Shown one piece after another: positions 49,575 to 61,632 of a stretch of 64,000 bases of DNA. How positions within the stretch are numbered: the first letter of the stretch is position 1; every line of letters begins with the position of its first letter. The stretch is taken from positions 372,001 to 436,000 of the forward strand of contig JADFUC010000961.1 in the NCBI GenBank assembly GCA_019722365.1. Direction: 5' to 3'. The position numbers and the translations under genes are program-made. The stretch is from Lithospermum erythrorhizon. Lineage: Eukaryota; Streptophyta; Magnoliopsida; Boraginales; Boraginaceae. The notes beneath the pieces were generated by a model. It searched no databases. It was not told the DNA's origin and worked only from the letters and a program-made list of their open reading frames with translations.

Positions 49575-49730
49575 CGTACGTAAATTATATTCACGATTAC
49601 AATAGTCATTTTAGTACTAAAATTACTGCCTGACAAGCTACAGATTGGCTCTCTATTTTTAAGTTGCATTGTACGTAAATTATATTCAAGGAAGATACTA
49701 TTTCAAGACTAAAAATCACTATTCGATGTG
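49575..49730. repeat. duplicated segment upstream of SUFE1
   Basis: Two related stretches with the core gtacgtaaattatattca, followed by similar tails, at about 49576-49630 and 49672-49728. A third copy with acgtaaattatg and cttcaagactaaaaa lies at about 62878-62930. Confidence 0.6.
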
Positions 49731-49939
49731 CCAGATATTGTTCCTTACAACACTATACACACACTGCACAAGTAATTTTTTAAATAAAACGACAATTGCT
49801 TTTAAATTTAAATCTCTAATTACTACATTTACAAAGGGGGGTAAAATAGTCATTTTACACCCAAGCCCAACACTATTTGCATACAGATAACAAATTGCAT
49901 CATACAAGATAAAAGAAAATAAATTATTTTATGAAATAC

Positions 49940-50169
49940 TTCAATTCATATTATAGGACATTTTCATTTTACGTTGCTCAACTTTAAACATCAATTTCTT
50001 CTCTTATTCTTTAATTCCAAAAATAAAACGATATTAATAAATTTTAAGTCTTTAAATTTTTTTTCATAAAAGTAAATTTTTATAATTTTTCATCATGTAA
50101 TTAATCAGTTATTGATGATTAAAGTTGAAAACGAAAAACTAAAAAGTCTTATGTTTTGAATTGGGGGAG
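49940..50169. mobile_element. Stowaway-like MITE, degenerate
   Basis: The right end is ttttgaattgggggag followed by TA. The interior (ttaattccaaaaataaaacg) and length fit the family. The left end near 49940 is weak. Confidence 0.45.
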
Positions 50170-50178
50170 TATTAATTA

Positions 50179-50417
50179 CTCTATCCATCCTTTTTTATAT
50201 TCCTTTGCTTTCAAAATAACGATCATCTGTAAAATTTATTTTTCACAATAATCGAATAGTTTACAATTTTAATATATATTTTACATTTCCAATGCTCTTA
50301 CATTTCCAATGTCGCTTTTACATTTCCAATATAACTTTATATCTCAATGTAACTTTTTACAATTCCTTAATAAATCACTTTTTATCTAAACAATCATCTA
50401 TTTTGAAACGGAAGAAG
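50179..50417. mobile_element. Stowaway-like MITE
   Basis: Starts ctctatccatccttttttat and ends gaaacggaagaag, preceded and followed by TA. It lies just right of the previous element. Confidence 0.55.
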
Positions 50418-50698
50418 TATATTAAAGACAATTTTTTCTTTTTTAGAAATCCAAAATTGATTTTTGTTTTTGATATAAAAGAGGAAGAAACATATGCTTA
50501 TTAGATAAATTTGGAATTAACTGAACCTTCTGCAAAAATAATTATCTGTAACAAATAATCTTTTAACAATTTGGTACATGTGATCTTATGTACCTTTCAA
50601 ATTAGAATATATTATTTGAACCAATTTATATAACAAGACATGTCACACAAATAATATCAAATAATATGTTGGTAAGTGATATATTTAATATTCTATAA

Positions 50699-51560
50699 TT
50701 AGGGGTTGTAACTAGTCGACCGAACCGGCGAGTCCCATGTTCAAGTTCGCTCGCTCGGGCTCCTAAAAAGATTCTGGTTAAGTTTTACATCAATTTTTAA
50801 TATTCAAGCCTCGAAGTTCGAGGTCGCTTTTTGCATTAATACTGCCCGACTGCTCGTTTTGAACCGCTCGAAAGCTCGTTCCAACCTTTTGAATTTATTA
50901 GGCTAAGATTTATGCTTCTTCAAGAAAAAGTCCAAAGACGCCACGATCAGAAAAACAAGATTTTCAAGATATGTCTTCAATCGATTAAATTTTATAATCT
51001 AAAAAATATATCATCATCGCCTTAAAAAAGTAGCACAAACATGCAAACAAAATCGAACCTGAATCAGTTTATTAAAACCCAAAGTCAAAAGTCAAACTCA
51101 CTAACTCAGAATTCAGATTACTTTGATTGACTCAGAAGGTTTAAATTACAACCTAACATCATCGTCTATGAAACTTCATCGCCTATGAGTTTGAGTTTGA
51201 GAGATGAGAGTAAACGACAGAGAAGGAAATCAGGAATGAAGAAATGAGAGATGAGAATTTAGGAATTGTTAGGTTATATTTAGGTTGGGTTTGACTTTAG
51301 GGTTTTGCAGTCTACTTAATTAATGGATTAAGACTTAAAAGAGGAGGAGGGGATATAATGGACCGGGGGAGGATATATAATGGACCAAAGGTCCATATAT
51401 ATTATGATGATGAACAGTTGAACCGAGCCGAACATTGAATCGCTCTGGCCATTAATAACACATTTAGCCTACCATTAACCTCCGAATTTAACATCGTAAC
51501 CGAACTATTTCAAACCGAATACTCCGAATCAGTTTTAATTGCCTATTTATACCCTATCTG
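50699..51560. mobile_element. possible hAT-type element
   Basis: A left border of taggggttgtaactagtcg runs into repeated cgaaccg/ctcgctcgggctc words. About 860 bp later a right border reads, on the other strand, tagggtataaataggcaat after cgaaccg/ccgaatac words. The layout recalls plant hAT elements. Terminal repeats match only over the first few bases and no target duplication was found. Confidence 0.3.
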
Positions 51561-52286
51561 TAACATGTTATTAGTAGACACATATATGTGTGTCATAAAT
51601 TGCGTCAAGATCTGGAATATAATACATGTAATCTCATACCTTAACAGAAAAAGAATAGAGGAAGAGAATATCGAATGATCTAGTGGTTAAGAGGCCTTAC
51701 AAATAATATTCGTAAAAAGTTAATAAATGGGTAACTAACTAGGTTAATTGTATTTTAATTACTAATCAAGTACTACAATACTACCATGTAGTGAATTACA
51801 GCTTTAATTAAAAAATAATAAGGGGTGGGCATGGAAGCAAGGGGGGCTGAGCTTACCAAGAATGTTAGGCTTAAACAAGACACGAGAAGTTGTGAAGATT
51901 GTCAACGCCCAAACCTAAGCTTACTATATGGTTGATGAATCCCCATATTGTATACGTCCTCGGTACACATTCTTGTCCTGCCCTCGATATAATAACTCAA
52001 CAAAAGCCATACCACTAAATTTGTTGATCGATCGAATTATACTTACTAGATTAAAACATTCATTTCATATATCCGTTTATAAGTTATTCTCAAGACAACT
52101 ATATCAACATATCCATGATCATGAAAATGTTTAATGAATAATTTATTATCAAGAAAAGTACGTACATCATGACAAAAGTTAGATGCTCAATTTTTTCTTA
52201 AATGACCAAATTGATCAAACAAATAAAGGAGAAGATAGAGGTACGCACGTAGTGAATTGCCATTAGCAATAAATGAGAAGTTGTGT

Positions 52287-52328
<42 letters not shown>

Positions 52329-53381
52329 TTGGTTTAACAGCGAAACCATTATACTATGCCCTCTAGCTCGCCCTAGGATTCTACTAATAATCATGGACGT
52401 GCCTCAATTGGTCCGCGGATAAGAGATTCCTTTAAACCATTTCAATACGAGATTTCGCTTACTACGGTTTCCTCGAACTCCACACTACATGAAGAGTGCT
52501 AAAGTATCGACATTTAAGATTCTCGCCTCCTTCACCAGCTTAAGTTATTACAGGGCATTACTTGGTTTAACAACTCTAGTAGTCGTAGGCTTATTGAATT
52601 CAATGTGGCAGTGTGACAAGTAGGTGATTATAGGCCATCATTCATGTCCCTTGTAAGGAAAACAAGGTTATACCATGCTACATTGTTTTTCCCCTGCAAT
52701 TAGTTTCTAGCTAATTTGGCACTGCTACACATGAAATGAGGAAAATCGATCCAACGAATGGAAAAGAGATATGAGCTTCCAAAATTGGAGCTATTGAGAT
52801 ATGAAATCATTCCTCAAATATAAAAAGGTGTGTTCTAATACACCTCCTCAAGTTTCACTTAGGAGCGAGAACCATGAGAAAATCACTCTTGACGCACTAT
52901 ATAAATAAAGTTTGAAGGTCGACAGGCCATGGTAGTCCTCCTTCTACATTAATCTCTCCGAAACACACCTTAATTTTAATTTTAAATATAGACAGTATGA
53001 TGATTTTTTTTTAAAGTTTAGAAGTGTTAGGCTTTTGGAATTAAAAAATAACGACATAAATAAATCGAACTCAAGATTCCAATTTAATAATATAAAAACA
53101 CATTATATAAGTGTGTGCCTTTCTTCAGAATTTACAACGAATATATCTAGCGATACTCCTCGAACAATCAATATACACTGCCTTTTAATAGCCAACATCA
53201 AGGTATGAACGAACTCCTCTCTCGCGAAGCTTTACTAGAGCTCTTTAAAATATTAAACTGTAGACGAGATTGGACAAAAATTCCAATGGAAATTCTCACC
53301 TACTACTTGACCAAAATGGAAAGTGATGTAGAGTTTTGAGTTTTTGCTTTTCACAAGTTAACAAACAACGGGTTAGCCATA
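51561..53381. other. intergenic DNA
   Basis: No gene was recognised. A pure (TA)n tract of about 36 bp lies at 52290-52325. The part 52330-52700 is less AT-rich but has no long open frame. Confidence 0.45.
52290..52325. repeat. (TA)n microsatellite
   Basis: Eighteen consecutive TA units. Confidence 0.9.
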
Positions 53382-53615
53382 TCAACTTGCACTTTTATAT
53401 AAAGCCAAATTTAGGTCCTCAGCGACGCTGACAAAATCCTCAAATTGATGTTGGACAAAACTCTTCCACCTCCTTTCTCCTCCTTTTAGTCGAACATAAG
53501 GGGGTTTCAGAACCTTCCACTTCTTATTCCTAAAATCAAGGCATCTTATGTTAAGTAAACATTCTGGAACCTCCACTCCCTTATCCGTTTTATTCGAATA
53601 TGGGGTGAATTCCAA
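53382..53615 (-). other. open frame resembling a terminal exon, unknown
   Basis: 77 codons with no ATG at the start. The frame is entered directly after tttcaatag, which could be a splice acceptor, and ends at a stop. The residues (VPECLLNIRCLDFRNKKWKV and following) have an ordinary protein composition, unlike the shadow frames nearby. No upstream exon or domain was recognised. It may be the last exon of an unrecognised or decayed gene. Confidence 0.25.
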
Positions 53616-54629
53616 CTATTGAAATTTCGTCCCAATACTCTCATACAGTTCTATTTTAAATCTCAGAAGTTATAATTAAATTATGGTTCGATTTCGTTGT
53701 TGTGTGTGACCTCTTAGACTCGATCGATAATAACAATATATTAATTATGTTAACCGAACATCATATTAATATATAAATTATGAGCGGACTCTAGTAAGCC
53801 ATCATAACCCTAAAAATGTCAATCGAAGTTAACTTAATATACACTATCCAAAATTAACATATATTCGAACTTATAACTTTAAACGTAATAATTAGTCGTA
53901 CAATCTAATTGTTCAACGGACATATATTTTATGAGATATAACATCTCGTATTTCCAATAATAAGGGGTATGGTGTAAATTACCCCATAGTTGCATGTATA
54001 CGGACATTATATTAATCATATAATAATGTTGGTTGTCTAAGTGTAATCTCCTCCAATTTTTAAATATTTATTGGACAACTCTATTCGGGTGGATAATGAC
54101 ATGCCAATTATGACATAAAGTTGATTTAAAATAATAAATAGATGGAGTGATTATTTTTTTTTAAACATAGTGGAAAATCATTAGTAGAAACAAAATATTG
54201 GAACGAAGTAAAGATGAAACATGTCTTGTATGTGAATGTTTATTTCACTCATTCCCTAATCTAGGGGGTAGGGATGGGAGACCAAAAGGTGAGAATATTG
54301 CGCTCATTTTGATATTTACGTTGCACCCAAAGTAAAGTTAAAGGCCACTCACTTTTCATCACCACAATACCGATCCGGAGCAACCCAATTATACAATACC
54401 TAAGATTTATTGTTCTTACATTAATTCATTTACGACTCAACTTATGTGACCTGGATGACTAAATGAATTTCAATTTAAATGGGTTGTACTCCGTAAGGGC
54501 TACTAAATACATATAACTAATAATGCTCCGACCATTTCAATCTAAATATTTTTTCAACAAAATTATTTATCCTACCCATGAATCAATAATATTCATTCAT
54601 ACGGAGTATAATTTTGATTATACAATTAT
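53616..54629. other. intergenic DNA
   Basis: No gene or clear repeat was seen. AT-rich sequence ending in the left target duplication (tacaattat, 54621-54629) of the adjacent transposon. Confidence 0.45.
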
Positions 54630-55282
54630 GAGAAATTTGAATAATTAGCGCCCTTTTTGAAGTGGTTTTAATTTCTAAAATTCTTTTTTTTTTCCCTTTG
54701 TTTTCTAACACCCTTTTCTTGAGAAAAGACTAAATTGTCCCCCAAAAAACTAGCACATTTCTTCATCTTCTTCTTCAATTCAAACCCTAACCACAATCAC
54801 CACACTCCACCTCCCTCCCGCCCCCAACCTTTCTCCACTCCCCTCCCCCACATGCCAAATCTCCCTCCCCCCCACTTCTAATCGACGACACCTCCCCACC
54901 CTTAATCAAACTATCCCTAATTCCAAAATAAAGTCACGAAATTGTAGGACAAATTGGGGGTCGTGGAAATTGTAGAAAAGAAGGGGGCCGCTGGGGAGGG
55001 GAGGGTGAGGCGGGGTCGCGGAAATTAATGGGATCACGAGAGGGAGGGTCTAAAATCAGTAGGTCATGTGGTAAAGCGGCATGGGAAGTGGGGAGAGGCA
55101 TTGGTGGCGCAGCTGCAGGTAGCGGGGGGGAAGGGCAGGTGTTTGATAGTAATGGTGGTATAGGTTGGTGATTGTGTTAGTTTTTTTAGGGGCAATGTAG
55201 TCTTTTCGTAAAAAAATGATGCTAAAAAACAAAGAAAAAAAGAGTGCTAGAAATTAAAATCCGATAGTTATCAAAATTTCTC
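54630..55282. mobile_element. Mutator-like non-autonomous element (MULE-MITE) with 9-bp target duplication
   Basis: 653 bp flanked by a perfect 9-bp direct repeat, tacaattat (54621-54629 and 55283-55291). Terminal inverted repeats of about 110 bp: left gagaaatttgaataattagc, right (other strand) gagaaattttgataactatc, both continuing through ttaatttcta, ctttgtttt and aaaagacta. The long arms and 9-bp duplication are the Mutator pattern. Inside, the left half is C-rich on the plus strand and the right half G-rich, so the whole element can fold. No transposase frame. Confidence 0.93.
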
Positions 55283-55789
55283 TACAATTATATACTACAT
55301 ACCAATTCAAACAAACCCCTTCAACTATTTCAAAAGTTAATGGATAACCAAAATTAAAAACATAAAGTAAAACATCAAACTCTCAATTAAACTAAAATGC
55401 ATGTAATTCGAACCGTAATGAAAATTCATTCGACAAATAATATTCCTCGGTCGAAACAAATAGACATGCTAAGCTATTCACTTGCTATATATTTCCTACT
55501 TCCATCTCTTTTGGCATACATTATTATTTATTAAGTTTACTGTTCAATAGAGTTCTGCTCATCACTAAGTGAAAAACATCCATCGTTTTCTATTCTCTTC
55601 CTCCACCTATATTAACTAATCTTGAACATCAACTCTAAAATATTGTTTATATTTTGTTATGCATGATATGGTGGGCTCATATGTCTTTTGAAAGAGTCAT
55701 AGAGGAGGCCACCCATGTTCTTCATCCCCAAATAAACTCTCAACTATCTTTCAATCGTCTGCAGTTAATGCTCATCTCATTTTGACCAT

Positions 55790-55798
55790 TATATATAC
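55790..55798 (+). promoter_or_regulatory. possible TATA box of the peptide gene
   Basis: TATATATAC lies about 49 bp before the ATG at 55839; usable as a TATA box but giving only a short leader. Confidence 0.4.
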
Positions 55799-55838
55799 AT
55801 TATTATCTTACTTCATTATCTAACAATATCAAATAATA

Positions 55839-57245
55839 ATGGCTACTTTATGCAATGATCTTGTTATATTTCTTCTGTTTCTTTCTCTCCATCATGCATG
55901 CAATGCTCGCAAGCTTGGAGTCGTCATGAACAAGGAATTATCAGAAAGTGGTCTCTTGCCCGCCAACAAGGTACACATTTTGAGATATGTATGTTGTGAT
56001 TGTTGTCCTATTTATGTTTGAAAAACTATGAAATTTGTCCAGTTAATCATCATTCATTATCATATTTCGTTTTATATATATAGTTGAAATAAATAAATTA
56101 AAGCTACAAAACCTTGTTGCAATATATACATAAATAAATTAAAGCTACAAAACCTTGTTGCAATATATACTTGCAACTTAGAATAATATTACAGAGTAAG
56201 AACTTTATTATGTTAGATTGTGAAACAAAACTCTAATAAACATATATTTTTCGCTCGATTTACACATTTTCCCCATAAATAAAGCTTTCTTTAAAAAATT
56301 AATGTTCTGTAATTATTTCATCACATGTGAATGTATTTTGATTTTTATAGGCAAGTAGCTAGGTCGTTACTTAAATAAAAATGAACATAAATTGTTTTTG
56401 TTAAGAATCCATTTATTACTTGGGAATGGAAAAGTAACTCATAAACTTATATTTAGTACTATCACTTTCTCCCCACATTTGATAATGTGAAATAAATATA
56501 TATAATCAACCAATAATATTTTATGACTTGAATTGTTGATATTAATTCATATGTAGACTTTTCATTTAGAATGAAAGAAAAGAGACTCGACTCAAAGAGT
56601 CAATCATGCCAAGCAAAACCCACATCACATCTGTTTTTATTAAGCGATAAACTCATACTTTTAATTATTTTGAATTGATATCAAACGATCATATGATCAT
56701 TAAGTCATTAACTCTACACCAAACACGTATATCTAAATCAAATACTCCTTTGCACATTGAATAATGTTGTTGCATAGAGTTCTATATTGATCACAATGAG
56801 TCAAATCACCAAGAAAATTAAATTATAATAGTCATTTCCATATTTGTTTTATTTTATAAATTAAGAGTAATTATATAAATTAAAACATTTGATCTTTGTG
56901 CATGGAAATAATGAAAATTCTTGCGTCCTTGTTAAGGTTTTGGATCCATCAACATCCCACTGGTCAAATGAAGTCGATCTAACAAGAAAACTAATCCACA
57001 AGGGAACCATGAAGGTACAAGATGATCAATATCAAAGATCAAGAATAGAAAATAATAAATCATCATCAATTGGAGGAGCTTTAGTCAAAACCCATATGGG
57101 ATCATCTTCATCATCAACTGGTTCTCAAAGAGAAACTTTGGTTAGTGTTCCTTCGAAATTGCCTCATAAAAAGAAGGGTAAAAGACAACCTTGGATTGAC
57201 TTGGATTACTCACCACCCAAGACACATCCTCCTGTGCACAATTGA
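55839..57245 (+). CDS. root meristem growth factor / GOLVEN / CLEL peptide precursor
   Basis: Two exons, 55839-55970 and 56937-57245, encode 146 residues; donor AAG/GTACAC and acceptor TTGTTAAG join in phase 0. Residues 1 to about 23 (LVIFLLFLSLHHACNA core) are a signal peptide. The middle is variable, hydrophilic and Ser-rich. A basic stretch HKKKGKRQ precedes the C-terminal 13-mer DYSPPKTHPPVHN (134-146), which ends the protein. It matches the RGF/GLV/CLEL consensus: Asp-Tyr for tyrosine sulfation, a Pro pair for hydroxylation and a terminal His-Asn (Arabidopsis RGF1 is DYSNPGHHPPRHN). Such peptides are secreted, processed by subtilases and sensed by RGFR/RGI receptor kinases in root meristem maintenance and gravitropism. 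The 966-bp intron contains a 41-bp tandem duplication. The acceptor choice is inferred. Confidence 0.86.
56089..56170. repeat. 41-bp tandem duplication in peptide-gene intron
   Basis: Two apparently identical units, 56089-56129 and 56130-56170, containing aagctacaaaaccttgttgc. The identity suggests a recent event or ongoing length variation. Confidence 0.92.
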
Positions 57246-57811
57246 CTTCTTATTAATTGACTTGTGAGTTTTATGTATACTATATCTTCTTAGTTTTATT
57301 CATTACAAAATTTGAAGATTTTCAAATTTTAGATGAGATTAGTTCATTGTTGATTTGGTCCGAGAAAGTGCGACGTTGTTATATTTAGTGGACTAACGGG
57401 GACCAAACTACACCAGCTTTACATTTTTTAAAATCAAATCATCAATTAACTCTATTTTAGATATATAAGTATAATGATTTCCTAGGGACAGGATTCATAA
57501 CAACTGAGTGAATGATATATGATCAAGAACAAGTTGACGATGGAAACTTACAATCCTCACGATTCATGGCTTCCATGATGAAGTACTAAGCGATTGAACT
57601 GTATAGATTTCATTTCGAAATCGCTTGTATAAAAGTTTCTCAATGTCTCAAACGAACAAATTTATTCCATTTCAATTATGTATGTTGTAATAACTAAATT
57701 CTAAAATGCCCTATAGATTCTAAACAAAGATCTAAAATAATCGCGCCATGGCACAAACGTTGATTCTTGAATCAAGAACGAAAATGACCGCGAACACAGT
57801 TTTGACGATGG
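57246..57811. other. intergenic DNA between convergent genes
   Basis: Holds the 3' flanks of the peptide gene and of VAP27 copy B, which are transcribed towards each other. No other feature was seen. Confidence 0.5.
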
Positions 57812-60636
57812 CTACGACTTGATCAGGTACCCAAACAACATGCCAATAAGGAAAACTAGCAGAACAAACACCATGGAGAAACCATCTCGACTCTTGCTGG
57901 TTTTTCTTCTTAATGTATCCTATTAAAGTCGACATTAATTCAGTAGTTAGAAATGAAGGCAAATAAGAAAAGAAATACTCAAATGTGTACAACAGAGAGC
58001 GCAAAGGAATGCAGAGGAAAAAACGTTAAGATTTTCCTTATGCTAGAAGAGTTGTCCTCAAAATCTAGAGATAATGATCCACAGGAGTTGATAAATTTGA
58101 CGAATCACAGTTGAGGACTCGAGGGAAAATAGGCAATTCTATTGAATGACATCCACCCCCCAACATAAACAAATAGTACTGTGATCTCATATATTGCTCT
58201 GTTGCACTTAGATATTAAAGATGTATAACAAAATGCTACCCTACACTGATATGTTCCGATTGCACAATGCATGTGATTAACTAAAATAATGAACATGGTT
58301 CCGTAACAAGGAGAAGGTAATAACTTAAATGAGCATACCAATTCCTGATGTAGTTTCTGAGTTTGTTGAAGAACAGAAGCTTTCTCCTGTGTCAGCTTAG
58401 CAACCGTACTCAAATACTGAAACAAAGATCAATAATAATAAATATTCTGCCATACAGAACAAATGAAGGTGGCTCTTAGTCTTAAGAAAAAATAAAAAAC
58501 AGAAGTGTCTATAATCAACTGCTATGTGCATGGATTGATAATAATTGAAAGTGTGAATACTGGCTTTTTATTTGGTACCACAGATAAGATGATAACTATT
58601 TGACCAATACCCTTGAGTATAACCTTGGGGGTCACTAACTAAATAGGTGCACAACTCGCTCAAAGTCTATAGATATCGAAAGGGCACTAGGCAATTAAAT
58701 GTCTGATATGTCACATTGCTGAAGTCATACTTGGTGCATTATATCATTCTTATATAATACTCCTCCGCTTCCAATTTACTTCGATCATGTGAAGAAAATT
58801 TTTTCTTTTCTTTACTGATCATATGTAATTCAACGCAACTTTACGATCTTTTCACTTTATCCCTTAAAGCATTTCTTTTGCTTAATATTAATTAAAGTAT
58901 TTTTGATAAAAGCACATTTTTAGAGTATATTGGTAATATTAAACCCTTAATAAAAGAATTTTATCTCCATGACAAGAAAGTTTCTACTTTATGAAGTAGT
59001 AAAAGAAACCTCAATTTTTCTTATATAAGTGGCTTATTTATGTTTAAGACTTCTAAGACTTTTGGGTTGCAGTTTCCAGATCCATCTAAATTGTCCATGT
59101 TTAACACTAAAGGACTAAAATACTTCATGGCATTAATGGTTATTGCCTAATACAAAACTCCTTGATGATATGAAATGGAAAATGACATGTATGAACATAG
59201 AGGTGATATAACTACACGGAATACAAAGGTACACACTCACAAGATGGACAATTTGATAAATACTGAATCATCAAAGATAACATAAATTACTAAACCACCA
59301 ATGCATATTCAAATAACTCTTTCACCTTAAAAAGTTACAAAAGAAGATAAGACTGGAAGGAAGTCTGGAAGTGAAGAAAATGCTCACCTCTGGAGATAAT
59401 GAATTTCCCTTAGGCTCCTCCAAGGACCTTCCTACCTGTTAAAATCAGAAGGAGAAAATAAAACGATTTTAGTTATACTTTCCAAATGGCTATCAAAAAA
59501 GGAAGTCGTATTATTTACTTACAGCTTCAGTCGATGAAGACATATTGGGGTCACTATCAGATGACCTGGGTGGAGAGCCTTCTTCTGATTCTTCAGGGAC
59601 AGGAGAGGGAGGATTCGCAGGAATGTAAACAACTCTCAACTTGAATTCACCAATGACCTTACCCTCCGCCTTATTGAACTGTACAACAGACTTAACAATA
59701 AACAGGTCTGCCGTCAAACTATGACACAAAATTTAAATTTAGAGCATAAACTACCTACCATTTCTTGAACCACGTCCTTGCTCATTGTTCCATTGGGTGC
59801 AACAACACTCTGAACCAAAAACTTATCCTTACTCTGCATCTCAAGAGGTGACTCTTTCTGTGCTTGCATGGCAACTAATAAACACAATGAAACCACAACA
59901 AATCGGATGTTGTACTAACATTTAAAAAAGTCTCAAAGGAATAACTAAAAGAACCAATGAGCCAATTACAACACACCACAATTCCATAACCACTCCAAAC
60001 ACTATAACAAGATGATGAAGCATCAAATCGTCATCCCTAAGAGTTAGTACCTGCAACATTGCAAGTTGATCCAGGTAGAACAATACCAGCATTGGGACGA
60101 ACACAGTACTTCTTGGGATTCGTCGTTTTAACCTTACAAATTCAAATTCGATATCATCAGCCGAAAACTAAGTATTTAGCTTTTATATACATAAAAATTA
60201 ATCAAATAGTACAATTCACAGTCAATGAAGAGGCTGAACCTTAAAAGCAATGAACTGATCAGTCTTGTTTGTCAATTGCATAGAACATGAACTCTGCTTC
60301 TTCACCTCAACTATATAGTACCATAACACAACCATCAAACAAACTCATCATCAAAATCCATATATAATTCAATCACCAAATACTAATAAAACAATCAAAC
60401 ATAGCACAATTCAGCAAAACAACAATTATTCCTATGAAAAATAAAAAACCCACATTAAAAAAAAAATCAATCTTTAATCCTAATTCAATGAGATATACAA
60501 TAAAAACAAATCCCTGAACCAAAAAAACGGGAATTAAATTGAAATTGACATAAAATGAATTTATTTTTAGTGAAGCAAACTCAAATGGAAACTTGAGTTC
60601 TGTGGGGTAAATATTGAGAAATTCTCCAGAATTCAT
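57812..60636 (-). CDS. VAP27-type vesicle-associated protein, copy B, with a defective first donor
   Basis: Eight exons by homology: 60585-60636, 60240-60310, 60051-60132, 59759-59874, 59523-59678, 59388-59435, 58339-58416 and 57812-57919, total 711 bp, or 236 residues. The MSP core [20 protein letters not shown] is followed by a Pro/Ser/Glu linker ([20 protein letters not shown]), a coiled coil ([20 protein letters not shown]) and a tail anchor ([20 protein letters not shown]). The first four exon lengths (52, 71, 82, 116) equal those of copy A. All junctions are GT...AG except the first: at the conserved end of exon 1 the intron starts TTGAGT instead of GT. Read-through from exon 1 meets a stop after 87 codons. 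The gene may be impaired or may use another start or donor. MITE sequence lies in intron 6-7. Confidence 0.85.
58760..58978. mobile_element. Stowaway-like MITE fragment in VAP27-B intron
   Basis: Starts ctcctccgcttccaatttac. The interior (aaagtatttttgataaaa, ggtaatattaaacccttaat) is the reverse complement of the element at 26665-26914. The right end is missing. Confidence 0.7.
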
Positions 60637-61632
60637 GACTATGAAATTGAATCAATCAAGAAATCAGAAAATCAACAATTAAAATGTAAGAAAATAAAAT
60701 GAAAAATGAATCAAGAAAACTTAAGGGGGAAAAGTAAAAATAAAAATTTTATGCACATTATATTGTATTTGGACAAAATTTGCATTTGTGAAATTTACTA
60801 TATTGTCCCTATATATTGCTAAATACAGTAAAAATTCTATAAATTAATATCGCTTGGACCGATAAAATTTATTAATTTATAGAATTATTGATTTATTAAT
60901 AATTTATTAATTTAAAGAGTTTTTTAACATCATGAACCTATACAACTTATGATCTTCCATTTTTCGACACGAAAGCATACGTACATTTAATGTATTCTCA
61001 ATTTATTGAGACATCCAAAATTTGCTGAATCATCTATAAGATATCGGAAGATAATAGAAATACAAGAAGATAACAAGGAAATAATATTAATTATTTTCAT
61101 ATTAGTTATAGTAATTACTTGAGTATTAAGTTTAGTATTATTATCATAATTATTTCAATATCGTACCTTTAAATATGTAGAAATTAAGATGCGCATATAC
61201 GTTTGGCAAGTTTAATTCAATATAATATTTATATTACTCTCTCATTTTTATAAAAAAATATTCAATCATATATTATGTATTAATGGTCGCTAGCACTACC
61301 TATTTTTGTCAAATATTTCAAATAATTAACCACGCTTTTAAAACGTCTTACTAATCACTCATCTTTCAAAATGTTCCAATCAATCACCCGATCTGTTAGG
61401 TATGTCATGTGAGGAACATGTGATTTTTTAGTAAGGATATTTTCGTCAATTTAACAAGTTCTTAAAAATAGAAATAACGTAGAAAATTAAAGGAAAATAC
61501 TTTACGCACCAAAACAAAATTCTCCTACACCGATTTGGACTTTTTACCCCTTTATATAAAAAGTAGAAATCATACCATTTTTCCCCAAAACTAATTTCAT
61601 ACTCCCCAAGATCTTTCAAAAAGACGACCGAA
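60637..61632. other. intergenic DNA upstream of VAP27-B
   Basis: Contains at about 60824-60925 one end of the inverted-repeat family seen at 37187-37871 (tacagtaaaaattctataaa). Otherwise AT-rich without genes. Confidence 0.5.

Noticed and set aside
51662..51690. tctagtggttaagaggcc resembling an internal Pol III A box (tRNA or SINE)
   Set aside because: No B box follows at a suitable distance and no cloverleaf can be drawn.
57732..58004. 90-codon minus-strand frame at the 3' end of VAP27 copy B
   Set aside because: Shifted frame over the last exon; the correct frame gives the tail anchor ending GYLIKS.
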